Source: Heliocidaris erythrogramma
Taxonomy: Eukaryota; Echinodermata; Echinoidea; Camarodonta; Echinometridae
Direction of reading: 5' to 3'
NCBI GenBank assembly: GCA_025617745.1
Contig: CM046871.1
Span: 30,945,579 to 31,009,578 of the forward strand
Length of the DNA: 64,000 nucleotides
Below the pieces are notes generated by a model that ran no database searches, was not told where the DNA came from, and saw only the letters and a list, made by a program, of their open reading frames with translations. The translations under genes were made by a program, and so were the position numbers. Positions 57,049-64,000 of this stretch are shown here, piece by piece. Each line of letters begins with the position of its first letter. Positions within the stretch are counted from its first letter, which is position 1.

Positions 57049-59325
57049 ATGAGTTCTTCGGAGGAAGAGCAATCGAGGTCTTGGTTACCTCCAGGCTCTT
57101 CCAATTCTTCTTCCCTCCCGTCCACTACTCTCACTTATAAGGGCGTCAGCCCAGTGAGTGTGTTGGAGACCTCTGTGTTTCGCTCGCCTACCAGCGAGTC
57201 AAACACGATGGTTAGGGGAGGTAAGGGCGTCAGTCTGTCTGCTCGCTCTGGTATTTTTGTACCGGGAGCGTCGAGCAAGACAGGCTGTATAGGTAAGTTA
57301 GGTGTTCATAAGTCTTCGGACCGAACACCCGTCATTAGCAATTCTAGCTCCCTCCAACTCACGACCACCGCGTCTGCAGTTGGGGGGGCGGTAGCTAGTA
57401 TTACCGGGTCCTCTCGACCCCCGACCACCGTCGGGAGCCTGGAGGGGGCATTAACTGGTAAGACCGCTAAGCGGTCAGCTAATGATGTTACTGGGTCTTG
57501 CCGACCCCCGACCACCGTCGGGGTGCCTAGCGAGATTTCACCCAGTGTTACTGGCTTCCCCCGACATCCGACCACCGTCGGTGTGTCTGGGGGAATTACA
57601 GCCGGTAACGTAAATCCGCATCCCGCTAAGAAGACCTCCTCCTCGAGCAGGTTCTCGCAGCGGAAGACTGCTGGTTCCCGCCAGCCACTGACCAACGTCA
57701 GTGCTCCGGGTGCTATTTCCAGCAGTGCTGCAATGCAGCAGCCCGTCCACTCCCCGGCAGTCAATGCGAATCGGGGCTCTGGTCGGGGAAGCACAGTCCC
57801 TAGAGTTGCGGCCGAATTACTTCTCCCCACTGGGGAGCCCGGCCCGGACAATTTCGGTAGTAAGGCTTTTATACTGCAGCCTAACACTTCCCGTGCTTCT
57901 AAACGGCCTTCTATTACGGTGGCTCACACCCCCGCTAAGAAGCCTAAAGCCAAGAAGGGTAAATCCAAGGATAAACCCAAGTCGGGTAAGAAGGCTCAGC
58001 CCTCTCTTCCCCCCGACTCTCAATCTGAGCTGCTCAGATTAATGAGACTCTTTGCTGAGCAGCATGGTTGGGATACTAATCCCCCGACGCTGCCGGCTAC
58101 TGAGACGGGTTCTCCCCAGTCAGTTGTCACTGTGATGGAGGATGTTCCCGAGTCGGACCCCGGTGTTTTCCCGGTCTCCGATATTCATGAGAACCTGGGA
58201 CAATTTTGTCCGAATGCGGTTTCTCGACCTACTCCTCCCGTGCCTGCGGCTCTCGGAGCCCCGCCGGGGGAGGAGTCTGTCACTGGTCCGTGGGCATATC
58301 CACCCCCATGGGATTTTCCCCACCGGACTACTTCTCCCGAAATTGATTCTGTCTCGCAGGTTTCTACCCCGTCTGTTTCAGAATCTCAGGCCGGCTACGA
58401 CCCCCAGCCTTGTCAGGCTATGGCGGCAGATGCCAAGGCCCTGTTAGAGAAGTATATGCCAGAAATTTTCCCCCAAGTCCAGTCGGACAGTGATCAGCCA
58501 TCGCTGTTATTCAGACAGCATGGCCCGTCTCCTGGTATTCCTCTTACAGAGGACTTCAAACAGGAGTATGGGGATAGGGAGGCACTCGCCGATGCGGGTC
58601 GGGCTACCCGACGCCCCTTTGGTAGTGCCTTCTCTTTCTATCGGGATGATACCCAGGGCTTCTTTTCAGCCAAGGGTTTATCCCAGGAAATTATGGGTAT
58701 GGGACAACGTTTGAATATCAATTTCAAGTCTCAGTCCTATAGATCCGCCGAGAAGCCCCTAGTGAACTTTGAAACCAAAGTCAGGTCGGGCTTAAGGCTT
58801 TCGGCGTACCTGGGTTCACTGTTACGCCTTCGGGCCAGATCAGTTGAACTGAATGTGACCGAGGGAGACTCCAAATTGTTGGATGAACTCCTGCTTTTGT
58901 TAGCTGGACTTCAGTGGTCTCAGCTCTCATCAGCGGCGATTGACATTACGCATCAACGCCGCAAGCTGGCGCTCTCCACACTGGGAGTGCTAGAGAAAGA
59001 CATCCCGCCTCTCTTGCGGGGTATCCCTTCCTCTCATCCCAAACTCTTTGGGGGCCTGTTTAACGAGGTCTTCCTCAAAGAGATAGAGGGTCGCAAACAG
59101 GCAAAAGAGATGGCCAGACAATTCTTGCCCACTCAGCCTGCTCGGTCCTTTCCGAAGTCTAAGTCGGTCTCGACAGGCGCTAACCGCTCAAATCGTCGAG
59201 TGACTGTGACTATCCCTCGGGTTGAGACCCCTACCCTGAGCAACCGTGGTAGAGGCTCGGCGAGAGGAAGAGGGGGGCGTAAGACCGCCGCCAAGGGCAC
59301 GGTCAGGCCCAAGTCGGCCTTTTGA
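57049..59325 (+). CDS. DIRS ORF1, gag-like protein (758 aa)
   Basis: ATG at 57,049 (MSSSEEEQSRSW). The frame is open to TGA at 59,323. The product is Ser/Pro/Thr-rich. About residues 120-225 hold four degenerate ~30-residue repeats with the core R-P-P-T-T-V-G (RPPTTVG, RPPTTVG, RHPTTVG, RQPLTNV). A lysine-rich stretch (AKKPKAKKGKSKDKPKSGKK) at about 300-320 looks like a nuclear or nucleic-acid-binding signal. A more ordered C-terminal half (LLRLRARSVELN) follows, and the tail is Arg/Gly-rich (RGSARGRGGRK). A gag-like role in RNA packaging is inferred from position and composition. CTCCTTACAG just before the start resembles a splice acceptor. Confidence 0.85.
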   Translation: MSSSEEEQSRSWLPPGSSNSSSLPSTTLTYKGVSPVSVLETSVFRSPTSESNTMVRGGKGVSLSARSGIFVPGASSKTGCIGKLGVHKSSDRTPVISNSSSLQLTTTASAVGGAVASITGSSRPPTTVGSLEGALTGKTAKRSANDVTGSCRPPTTVGVPSEISPSVTGFPRHPTTVGVSGGITAGNVNPHPAKKTSSSSRFSQRKTAGSRQPLTNVSAPGAISSSAAMQQPVHSPAVNANRGSGRGSTVPRVAAELLLPTGEPGPDNFGSKAFILQPNTSRASKRPSITVAHTPAKKPKAKKGKSKDKPKSGKKAQPSLPPDSQSELLRLMRLFAEQHGWDTNPPTLPATETGSPQSVVTVMEDVPESDPGVFPVSDIHENLGQFCPNAVSRPTPPVPAALGAPPGEESVTGPWAYPPPWDFPHRTTSPEIDSVSQVSTPSVSESQAGYDPQPCQAMAADAKALLEKYMPEIFPQVQSDSDQPSLLFRQHGPSPGIPLTEDFKQEYGDREALADAGRATRRPFGSAFSFYRDDTQGFFSAKGLSQEIMGMGQRLNINFKSQSYRSAEKPLVNFETKVRSGLRLSAYLGSLLRLRARSVELNVTEGDSKLLDELLLLLAGLQWSQLSSAAIDITHQRRKLALSTLGVLEKDIPPLLRGIPSSHPKLFGGLFNEVFLKEIEGRKQAKEMARQFLPTQPARSFPKSKSVSTGANRSNRRVTVTIPRVETPTLSNRGRGSARGRGGRKTAAKGTVRPKSAF

Positions 59326-59496
59326 TACCTTACCCCGAGTGCTTGTGGACAGTGTAGGCGGGCGGCTCCAGAGATTCCTCCCAGTTTGGGGGGCAATCTC
59401 CGGCGACGCCTTCGTACTATCCGTCGTGCGCGACGGCTTTTACATAGATCTGATAAAGCCGATTCCAAACGGCGCCATCAGAATCCGCCGCCTCCA

Positions 59497-61269
59497 ATGT
59501 CAGCCCTTTTCCAGCAGCACATCTCCTCAGAGATCGCCACGCTGCTGGGAAAGGGCGCTGTAGAAAGGGCGAGAGATCATCCTCATCTCTGTCTCTCCCC
59601 AATTTTTGTCATTCCCAAGCGCTCGGGAAGTTTACGTATGATTCTAAACATGAAAAGAATCAACAGGTTTATACCTCCAGTGCATTTTCGCATGGAGACC
59701 TTGGCATCTATTCTGCCCTTGATCAAGCGGGACGACCTTGCGATCTCCCTCGATCTCAAAGACGCGTACTTTCACATTCCCATTCACTCTCTGTCGAGAA
59801 ATTTGCTGGGATTCGCGTTCCAGGGCGAAACGTTTCGATTTCGTGCCCTGCCCTTTGGGCTGAGGCCGGCTCCTCGAGTCTTTACTCGAATAGTGTCGGC
59901 CCTGGCCGCGTTTCTACGGAATCGCGGCCTCCGATTATTCGTCTATCTAGACGATTGGCTCCTAGTTGCAAACTCAGAGTCCCTCCTGTTGGATCAGTTA
60001 TGCCTTTTACTGCGACTAACGCAAGACTTAGGCTTTCTGATAAACTGGGAAAAATCGGAATTATCTCCCACACGTACCCCGGTGTACTTGGGTGCGGAGA
60101 TAGATATCCCGAATCAGCTTGCCCGCCCCAGTCGGGACAGTATTCGGACTATCACCATGACCGCACGGTCATTGCGAGTAGCCCGCAGGGTCAGAGCCAG
60201 ACAATGGCTTCAATTCCTGGGCTATCTGGCCAGTCTAGTCGACGTCTTACCAGACTGCAGGCTGTTGATGAGGCCCTTTCAGAGGCACCTCCTCAAGTTT
60301 TACAGACCAGGCAAAGATTCTCTTTTGGGGTGGATTCCACTCCCAAGTGATATCAAGCTCCTTCTCGCCCCCTGGTCGAACAGTTCGTTTCTTGCCCAAG
60401 GCAAGCCTCTCTGTACACCTCTTCCGTCAGTTTCTCTGACGACAGACGCCTCCCTTCTCGGTTGGAGCGGTCATTGCCGGGGCGAGATGATTTCAGGGGA
60501 CTGGTCTCACTTGAGAGTTATGCCCCATATCAATGTTTTGGAAATGATGGCGGTCAGCCTGTCTCTTCATCATTTCAGGCCCGGTCTTGTTGGTCGCACT
60601 GTACTCGTTCTTACGGACAATGTCACAGTAGCTGCCTATATCAATCGCCAAGGCGGCACTCGGTCTTCCTCTCTGAACACCTTAGCTGCCCAGTTGTGGA
60701 GGTGGTGCCGGTCTATGAACATTATTCCGGTAGCCTCCTACATTCCCGGTCAGGAAAATCTGATCGCGGATTTTCTGTCGCGGGGCAAATGCCTCCCGTC
60801 AGAGTGGACTCTTCATCCGGAGGTGTTTGCTCTTCTCCAAGAGGTGTGGGGTCCTCTGGAGATCGATCTGTTCGCCTCCACCCTCAATCACCGACTCCCG
60901 AGGTATTGCTCGCGGGTTCGGGATCAGGAGGCGTGGGCGATGGATGCCTTTTCCCTCCATTGGGGAGCTATCCGGGGGTACGCTTTTCCCCCCATTCCTC
61001 TGATCCCTCAGGTCTTGAGGAAGGTCAAGGAGGACAGGGCTTGGCTCTTGTTGATAGCCCCACATTGGCCAGCGAGACATTGGTTTCCAGACCTGCTGAG
61101 TCTCCTGGCCGGCCAGCCGTTTCCCCTTCCTCTCAGGGAGGATTTGATAATTCAACCCCTCTCGGGGATTGTTCATCAACGCCCAGCGGTCCTCCACTTG
61201 ACTGCCTGGCCGTTGTTGGGGAAGACGCCAGAAACTCGGGGCTCTCCGAAAGGGCCTCCCAGTTTGTAA
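59497..61269 (+). CDS. DIRS ORF2: reverse transcriptase, RNase H and methyltransferase-like domain (590 aa)
   Basis: First ATG at 59,497 (MSALFQQH), but the frame is open back to the ORF1 stop at 59,325 and is the same frame as ORF1. RT: FVIPKRSGSLRMILNMK, then motif A LDLKDAYFHI, and catalytic YLDD at residues 150-153. GFLINWEKSELSP and VYLGAEID end the RT. RNase H: TTDASLLGWSG, HINVLEMMAV, VLTDNVTVAAYI and YIPGQENLIADFLSR supply the D-E-D-D set. The C-terminal part (LEIDLFAS, WAMDAF, LLIAPHWPARHWF) fits the adenine-methyltransferase-like domain of DIRS elements. It makes the cDNA copy of the element. Confidence 0.93.
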   Translation: MSALFQQHISSEIATLLGKGAVERARDHPHLCLSPIFVIPKRSGSLRMILNMKRINRFIPPVHFRMETLASILPLIKRDDLAISLDLKDAYFHIPIHSLSRNLLGFAFQGETFRFRALPFGLRPAPRVFTRIVSALAAFLRNRGLRLFVYLDDWLLVANSESLLLDQLCLLLRLTQDLGFLINWEKSELSPTRTPVYLGAEIDIPNQLARPSRDSIRTITMTARSLRVARRVRARQWLQFLGYLASLVDVLPDCRLLMRPFQRHLLKFYRPGKDSLLGWIPLPSDIKLLLAPWSNSSFLAQGKPLCTPLPSVSLTTDASLLGWSGHCRGEMISGDWSHLRVMPHINVLEMMAVSLSLHHFRPGLVGRTVLVLTDNVTVAAYINRQGGTRSSSLNTLAAQLWRWCRSMNIIPVASYIPGQENLIADFLSRGKCLPSEWTLHPEVFALLQEVWGPLEIDLFASTLNHRLPRYCSRVRDQEAWAMDAFSLHWGAIRGYAFPPIPLIPQVLRKVKEDRAWLLLIAPHWPARHWFPDLLSLLAGQPFPLPLREDLIIQPLSGIVHQRPAVLHLTAWPLLGKTPETRGSPKGPPSL

Positions 61270-62249
61270 TGAGAAGCCGTAGAGACTCCACTAGAGATCT
61301 CTACAACTCTCGTCTAGGGGCCTTCTTTTCTTGGTGCGAGAATCTGGGTGTCTCGCCACGTGAAGCCCCTATCGGTGTTATTGCCGATTTTTTGATCTCC
61401 CTTTTCGATAAGGGTAGATCGATTTCAACCATACGTGGCTATCGTTCGGCTATTGTCGCCGTCCACGTTGGTTTTGCTGATGGTTCGGGAGTCTCCAACT
61501 CCCCTCTTTTGGCTAGGTTGACTCGCTCCTTCTTCTTGCAGCGTCCATCAACTCGTAGCCTGACTCCTTCTTGGAGTCTACCCAAGGTCCTTGACGTGCT
61601 TGCGAAGCCACCTTTTGAACCTTTGGGTAAAGCGTCCTTTCACCATTTAACGGTCAAGACGCTATTTTTAGTCGCTATTGCTTCGGCACAGAGGAGGAGT
61701 ACTCTTCATGCTCTGTGTATAACACCGGGTCACATCCGTTGGGAAAACCATGGTGTGCGACTTATACCCAAGCCCTCCTATATTGCCAAAAATCAGACTG
61801 CTTCCTCTGGACCAGTTGAGATTTTTCTTAGACCGCTGTCGGACCATTCCTCAGTGCAGGAGGATAAGGTCTGGTGTCCGGTGAGGGCCTTGAAATGGTA
61901 TTTAGATAGGACTAAGACTCTTCGTAAGAGTGATCAGCTTTTTGTCATCACTCGAGAGCCCTTTTCCGCCGCTTCCAGAGAATCCATTTCTAGATGGATA
62001 GTCGAAGCGATCCAGGCAGCTGGGCCGGAGGCCCTATTGACTGATGGGAAGCCCCGTGCTCACGATACCAGGGGCATCAGTGCCTCTTGGGCTCTTTTCC
62101 AAGGGGTGCCCCTAGTGGACATTATGAGGGCAGCCTACTGGCGTTCCTCCACGTCCTTCACATCTTTTTATTTAAAAGATGTTCTGTCTGAAGAGTCTTT
62201 TTCTAACAAGACGTTGCAAGCTGCAACGTCATCCTTGGGTCCCTGTTGA
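61269..62249 (+). CDS. DIRS ORF3: tyrosine recombinase (326 aa)
   Basis: The ATG overlaps the ORF2 stop (TAATG at 61,267-61,271). The frame is open further upstream, but the region before overlaps ORF2. The N-terminal helical domain includes TRDLYNSRLGAFFSWC and STIRGYRSAIVAVH. The catalytic domain has the first Arg in SAQRRSTLHAL (residue 142 or 143), the H-x-x-R box HDTR (His265, Arg268), and Tyr301 in TSFYLKD, the nucleophile. The enzyme replaces an integrase and recombines the circular cDNA with the target. All three catalytic positions are present. Confidence 0.93.
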   Translation: MRSRRDSTRDLYNSRLGAFFSWCENLGVSPREAPIGVIADFLISLFDKGRSISTIRGYRSAIVAVHVGFADGSGVSNSPLLARLTRSFFLQRPSTRSLTPSWSLPKVLDVLAKPPFEPLGKASFHHLTVKTLFLVAIASAQRRSTLHALCITPGHIRWENHGVRLIPKPSYIAKNQTASSGPVEIFLRPLSDHSSVQEDKVWCPVRALKWYLDRTKTLRKSDQLFVITREPFSAASRESISRWIVEAIQAAGPEALLTDGKPRAHDTRGISASWALFQGVPLVDIMRAAYWRSSTSFTSFYLKDVLSEESFSNKTLQAATSSLGPC

Positions 62250-62290
62250 CCTTCCTCTTGGGACATGCCCCCCATTTGAATCTGTGCTGG

Positions 62291-62390
62291 TCTAGCAAAT
62301 AGGTAGGTACATTGATTTATTGTAGTAAATCAGTAAAATCAGAATTGATTTTATTATTTGCTAGATAAATCTATGTACCTACCTATGTCC
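62291..62390. repeat. DIRS internal complementary region
   Basis: TAGCAAATAGGTAGGTACAT..TAGTAAAT is the complement of the left terminus. TCAGTAAAATCAGAATTGAT..CTACCTATG is the complement of the right terminus. The junction is AAAT at 62,327-62,330, complementary to the ATTT at both element borders. Confidence 0.93.
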
Positions 62391-62450
62391 CACCCTCCTA
62401 CCCCACTCCTTGCCTAGCAACATGTCAAAGTTTGTCTGAGGCTGCTCGTA

Positions 62451-62588
62451 AAGAGGAGGATTGTGTGCGCGCGTCATGCGTACGTGCACAGAGGAAGGCG
62501 TGATCCTAGGGGGGTATATGCACTGTCGTGACTTTAATTACTCGAATGGCTTGCGTAGTCGGAAGACTAGCAAATAGGTAGGTACATA
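62451..62588 (-). repeat. DIRS right terminal inverted repeat
   Basis: Runs from AAAGAGGAGGATTGTGTGCG to AGGTAGGTACAT, the inverted copy of 56,451-56,588. A unique right extension (62,589-62,629) completes the terminus. Confidence 0.95.
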
Positions 62589-62633
62589 GATTTATCTAGC
62601 AAATAATAAAATCAATTCTGATTTTACTGATTT

Positions 62634-62968
62634 CAAACTTTCCTTGCAGGCCACAATTGGTGATGTCATGGCCCAGATAGCAGGAAGACTGCTGAAGAAT
62701 TTAATCAAATTGTGTTTGGGAATATAGGCATTCAAATGAAGCAAAAGGAAATGTAGAAAAAGAAACTTATAAATGCTGGAGGATTTAGTCAATGTAATTA
62801 AATGCAGCAGTGCGGCACTAAAAATTCAATAATTCGGCCTTCCATTTTCCATGCTACTAACTCTTCCTTTCTGGGCCTTTACTTTTGTCCACTGTTTCTT
62901 TCAGTCTTTCCTTGTTATTGTATCCCCCGGCAGTATGCCGGAGGATACTTTGGATTCAGCAGCGTTTC
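62634..62968. other. Flank downstream of the DIRS element
   Basis: TTTCCTTGCAG at 62,640-62,650 resembles a splice acceptor, but the following frame (ATIGDVMAQIAGRLLKNL) does not match the next expected PSMD1 sequence and stops soon. No gene is supported. Confidence 0.45.
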
Positions 62969-62991
62969 GCCGCCGCCGCCGCCGCCGCCGC
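62969..62991. repeat. GCC trinucleotide repeat
   Basis: About seven GCC units, next to CCGGCAGTATGCCGG, a small perfect inverted repeat at about 62,928-62,942. Confidence 0.93.
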
Positions 62992-63003
62992 GTCACATTC
63001 TTG

Positions 63004-64000
63004 TGTGCGCTCTAGCGGTCACATTTCTCGACGAATTTTTTTCAAACTTTCTGTGGACGTGTATCTTGGTAAAATCTGGACCCCTATAGTTTCTGGTGAT
63101 GCTGCCCCCAGTGTTCCGTCTTTTATAGGGTAAAAGGCCATATTTTTGGGGATAGTTTGTGTGCGCTCTAGCGGTCACATTTCTCAACGGATTTTGTTCA
63201 AATTTTGTATGAAGGTGTCTCTTGGTAAAATCTGGAACCCTATAGATTTTGGTGATGCTGCCCCCAGTGTTCCGTCTTTTATAGGGTCAAAGGTCATATT
63301 TTGATAGATGTCTTGTGTGTACTCTTGTGTGCGCTCTGGCGGTCACATTTCTCAACGGATTTCGTTCAAATTTTGCATGAAGGTGTCTCTTGGTGTAATT
63401 TAAAAACCTATAGTGTTTGGTGATGCTGCCACCAGTGTTCCGTCTTTTATAGGGTCAAAGGTCATACTTCAGGGCATGGCGTGAGTGCACTCTGCAGGCC
63501 ACATTTCTCAACGGATTTTGTTCAAATTTTGTATGGAGATGTATCTTGGTATAATCTACACATGTTTAATTTTTGGTGATGCTGCCCTCATTGTTCCGTC
63601 CTTTATAGGGTCAAAGGTCATTTTTCCATTTCTTGCACTCTTACTTCTGCATTTCTCGACGGATTTCGTTCAAATTTTGCATGAAGGTGTCCCTTGGTGT
63701 AATCTAAAAATCTGTACTTTTTGGTGATGCTGCCACCAGTGTCCCGTCTTTTATAGGGTCAAAGGTCATACTTCAAGGGATGGCGTGAGTTCACTCTGCA
63801 GGCCACATTTCTTGATGGATTTCTTTCAAATTTTGTATGGAGATGTATCTTGGTATAATCTACACATCTTTACTGTTTGGTGATGCTGCCCTCATTGTTC
63901 CGTCCTTTATAGGGTCAAAGCTCATTTGTCCCTTTTGTGCAATCTTACTTCTGCATTTCTTGACGGATTTCATTCAAATTTTGTATGGAGATGTATCTTG
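63004..64000 (+). repeat. Tandem repeat, about 156-bp unit, at least six copies, runs off the window
   Basis: Each unit reads CTCT(A/G)..GGTCACATTTCTC, then ACGGATTT(T/C)GTTCAAATTTT, TGTCTCTTGGT, TGGTGATGCTGCC, GTTCCGTCTTTTATAGGGTC and AAAGGTCAT. Spacing of the GGGTCAAAGGTCA motif (63,128 degenerate; 63,284; 63,452; 63,608; 63,756; 63,912) is 156, 168, 156, 148 and 156 bp. Two unit types appear to alternate (CCCCCAGTGTTCC against CCCTCATTGTTCC). There is no conserved open frame. Confidence 0.95.

Larger units (their letters stand above)
56434..62633 (+). mobile_element. Apparently intact DIRS-type tyrosine-recombinase retrotransposon
   Basis: The order is left terminal repeat, gag-like ORF, RT/RNase H/methyltransferase-like ORF, tyrosine recombinase ORF, internal complementary region, inverted right terminal repeat. 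Both borders carry ATTT (56,434-56,437 and 62,630-62,633). The internal complementary region (62,291-62,390) is the reverse complement of the right end joined to the left end across one ATTT. This is the DIRS model: a circular intermediate integrated by recombinase at a short shared core. The ORFs lack internal stops or frameshifts, and the ~138-bp terminal repeats differ at about one visible position. Both suggest recent activity. It lies in the long PSMD1 intron, in the same orientation. Confidence 0.95.

Noticed and set aside
57306..57887. 193-codon minus-strand frame opposite DIRS ORF1
   Set aside because: Shadow of ORF1 in GC-rich DNA; no independent motifs.
60462..61268. N-terminal extension of the recombinase frame
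   Set aside because: Open because it overlaps ORF2; starts at a TTG, shows low-complexity Ser/Gly content, and recombinase homology begins only near 61,269.
62640..62720. Possible PSMD1 exon after TTTCCTTGCAG
   Set aside because: The translated sequence does not resemble the expected continuation of the PC-repeat region and soon meets stops.
63004..64000. Possible CRISPR-like array
   Set aside because: Units are ~156 bp and similar throughout, with no short repeat/unique spacer pattern, and the context is eukaryotic.

Overview
The window looks like echinoderm nuclear DNA, most probably sea urchin. It has intron-rich animal genes, tRNA-headed SINEs, many fold-back and MITE-like elements, CR1/L2- and Tx1-type LINEs, a DIRS tyrosine-recombinase retrotransposon, and frequent microsatellites and poly-G/poly-C runs. 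There are no bacterial operons, no CRISPR array and no rRNA genes. The species assignment is inferred from repeat content, not proven.

Layout. 1-16,300 is gene-free and made of decayed retroelements: LINE pieces at 90-690, 3,293-5,080, 6,311-6,900 and 10,217-10,391; a Tx1/L1-like LINE at 7,648-10,210 split by a fold-back element; a TIR element rich in GACCCC/ACCACG motifs at 5,183-6,310; a 716-bp TTA array at 10,392-11,107; and a nearly full-length but broken LINE at about 13,050-16,296. From 16,506 to 39,806 on the + strand, 17 exons of PSMD1 (26S proteasome subunit Rpn2) can be joined in frame into 639 codons, about two thirds of the usual protein. Its 6.5-kb first intron is packed with nested fold-back elements. 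The remaining PSMD1 exons are not in the window, so the last intron must run from 39,807 past 64,000.

Inside that long intron, on the opposite strand (43,194-44,959), lies a complete two-exon serotonin 5-HT2-type receptor gene. In vertebrates HTR2B also sits antisense inside PSMD1, so this looks like an ancient nested gene pair kept in an invertebrate deuterostome. It is the most notable result here. Further along the same intron are a 7SL/Alu-like SINE (47,381-47,545), a tRNA-Thr-like gene inside a fold-back (48,680-48,998), and an apparently intact 6.2-kb DIRS element (56,434-62,633). The DIRS element has gag-like, RT/RNase H/methyltransferase-like and tyrosine-recombinase ORFs, inverted terminal repeats, and an internal complementary region that shows the circle-junction core ATTT. 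From 63,004 to the window end is a tandem repeat of about 156 bp whose units carry a DR1 nuclear-receptor motif.

Functionally, only PSMD1 and the receptor are host genes I can support. The rest is mobile or repetitive DNA, some of it close enough to PSMD1 splice sites or its start exon to affect expression.
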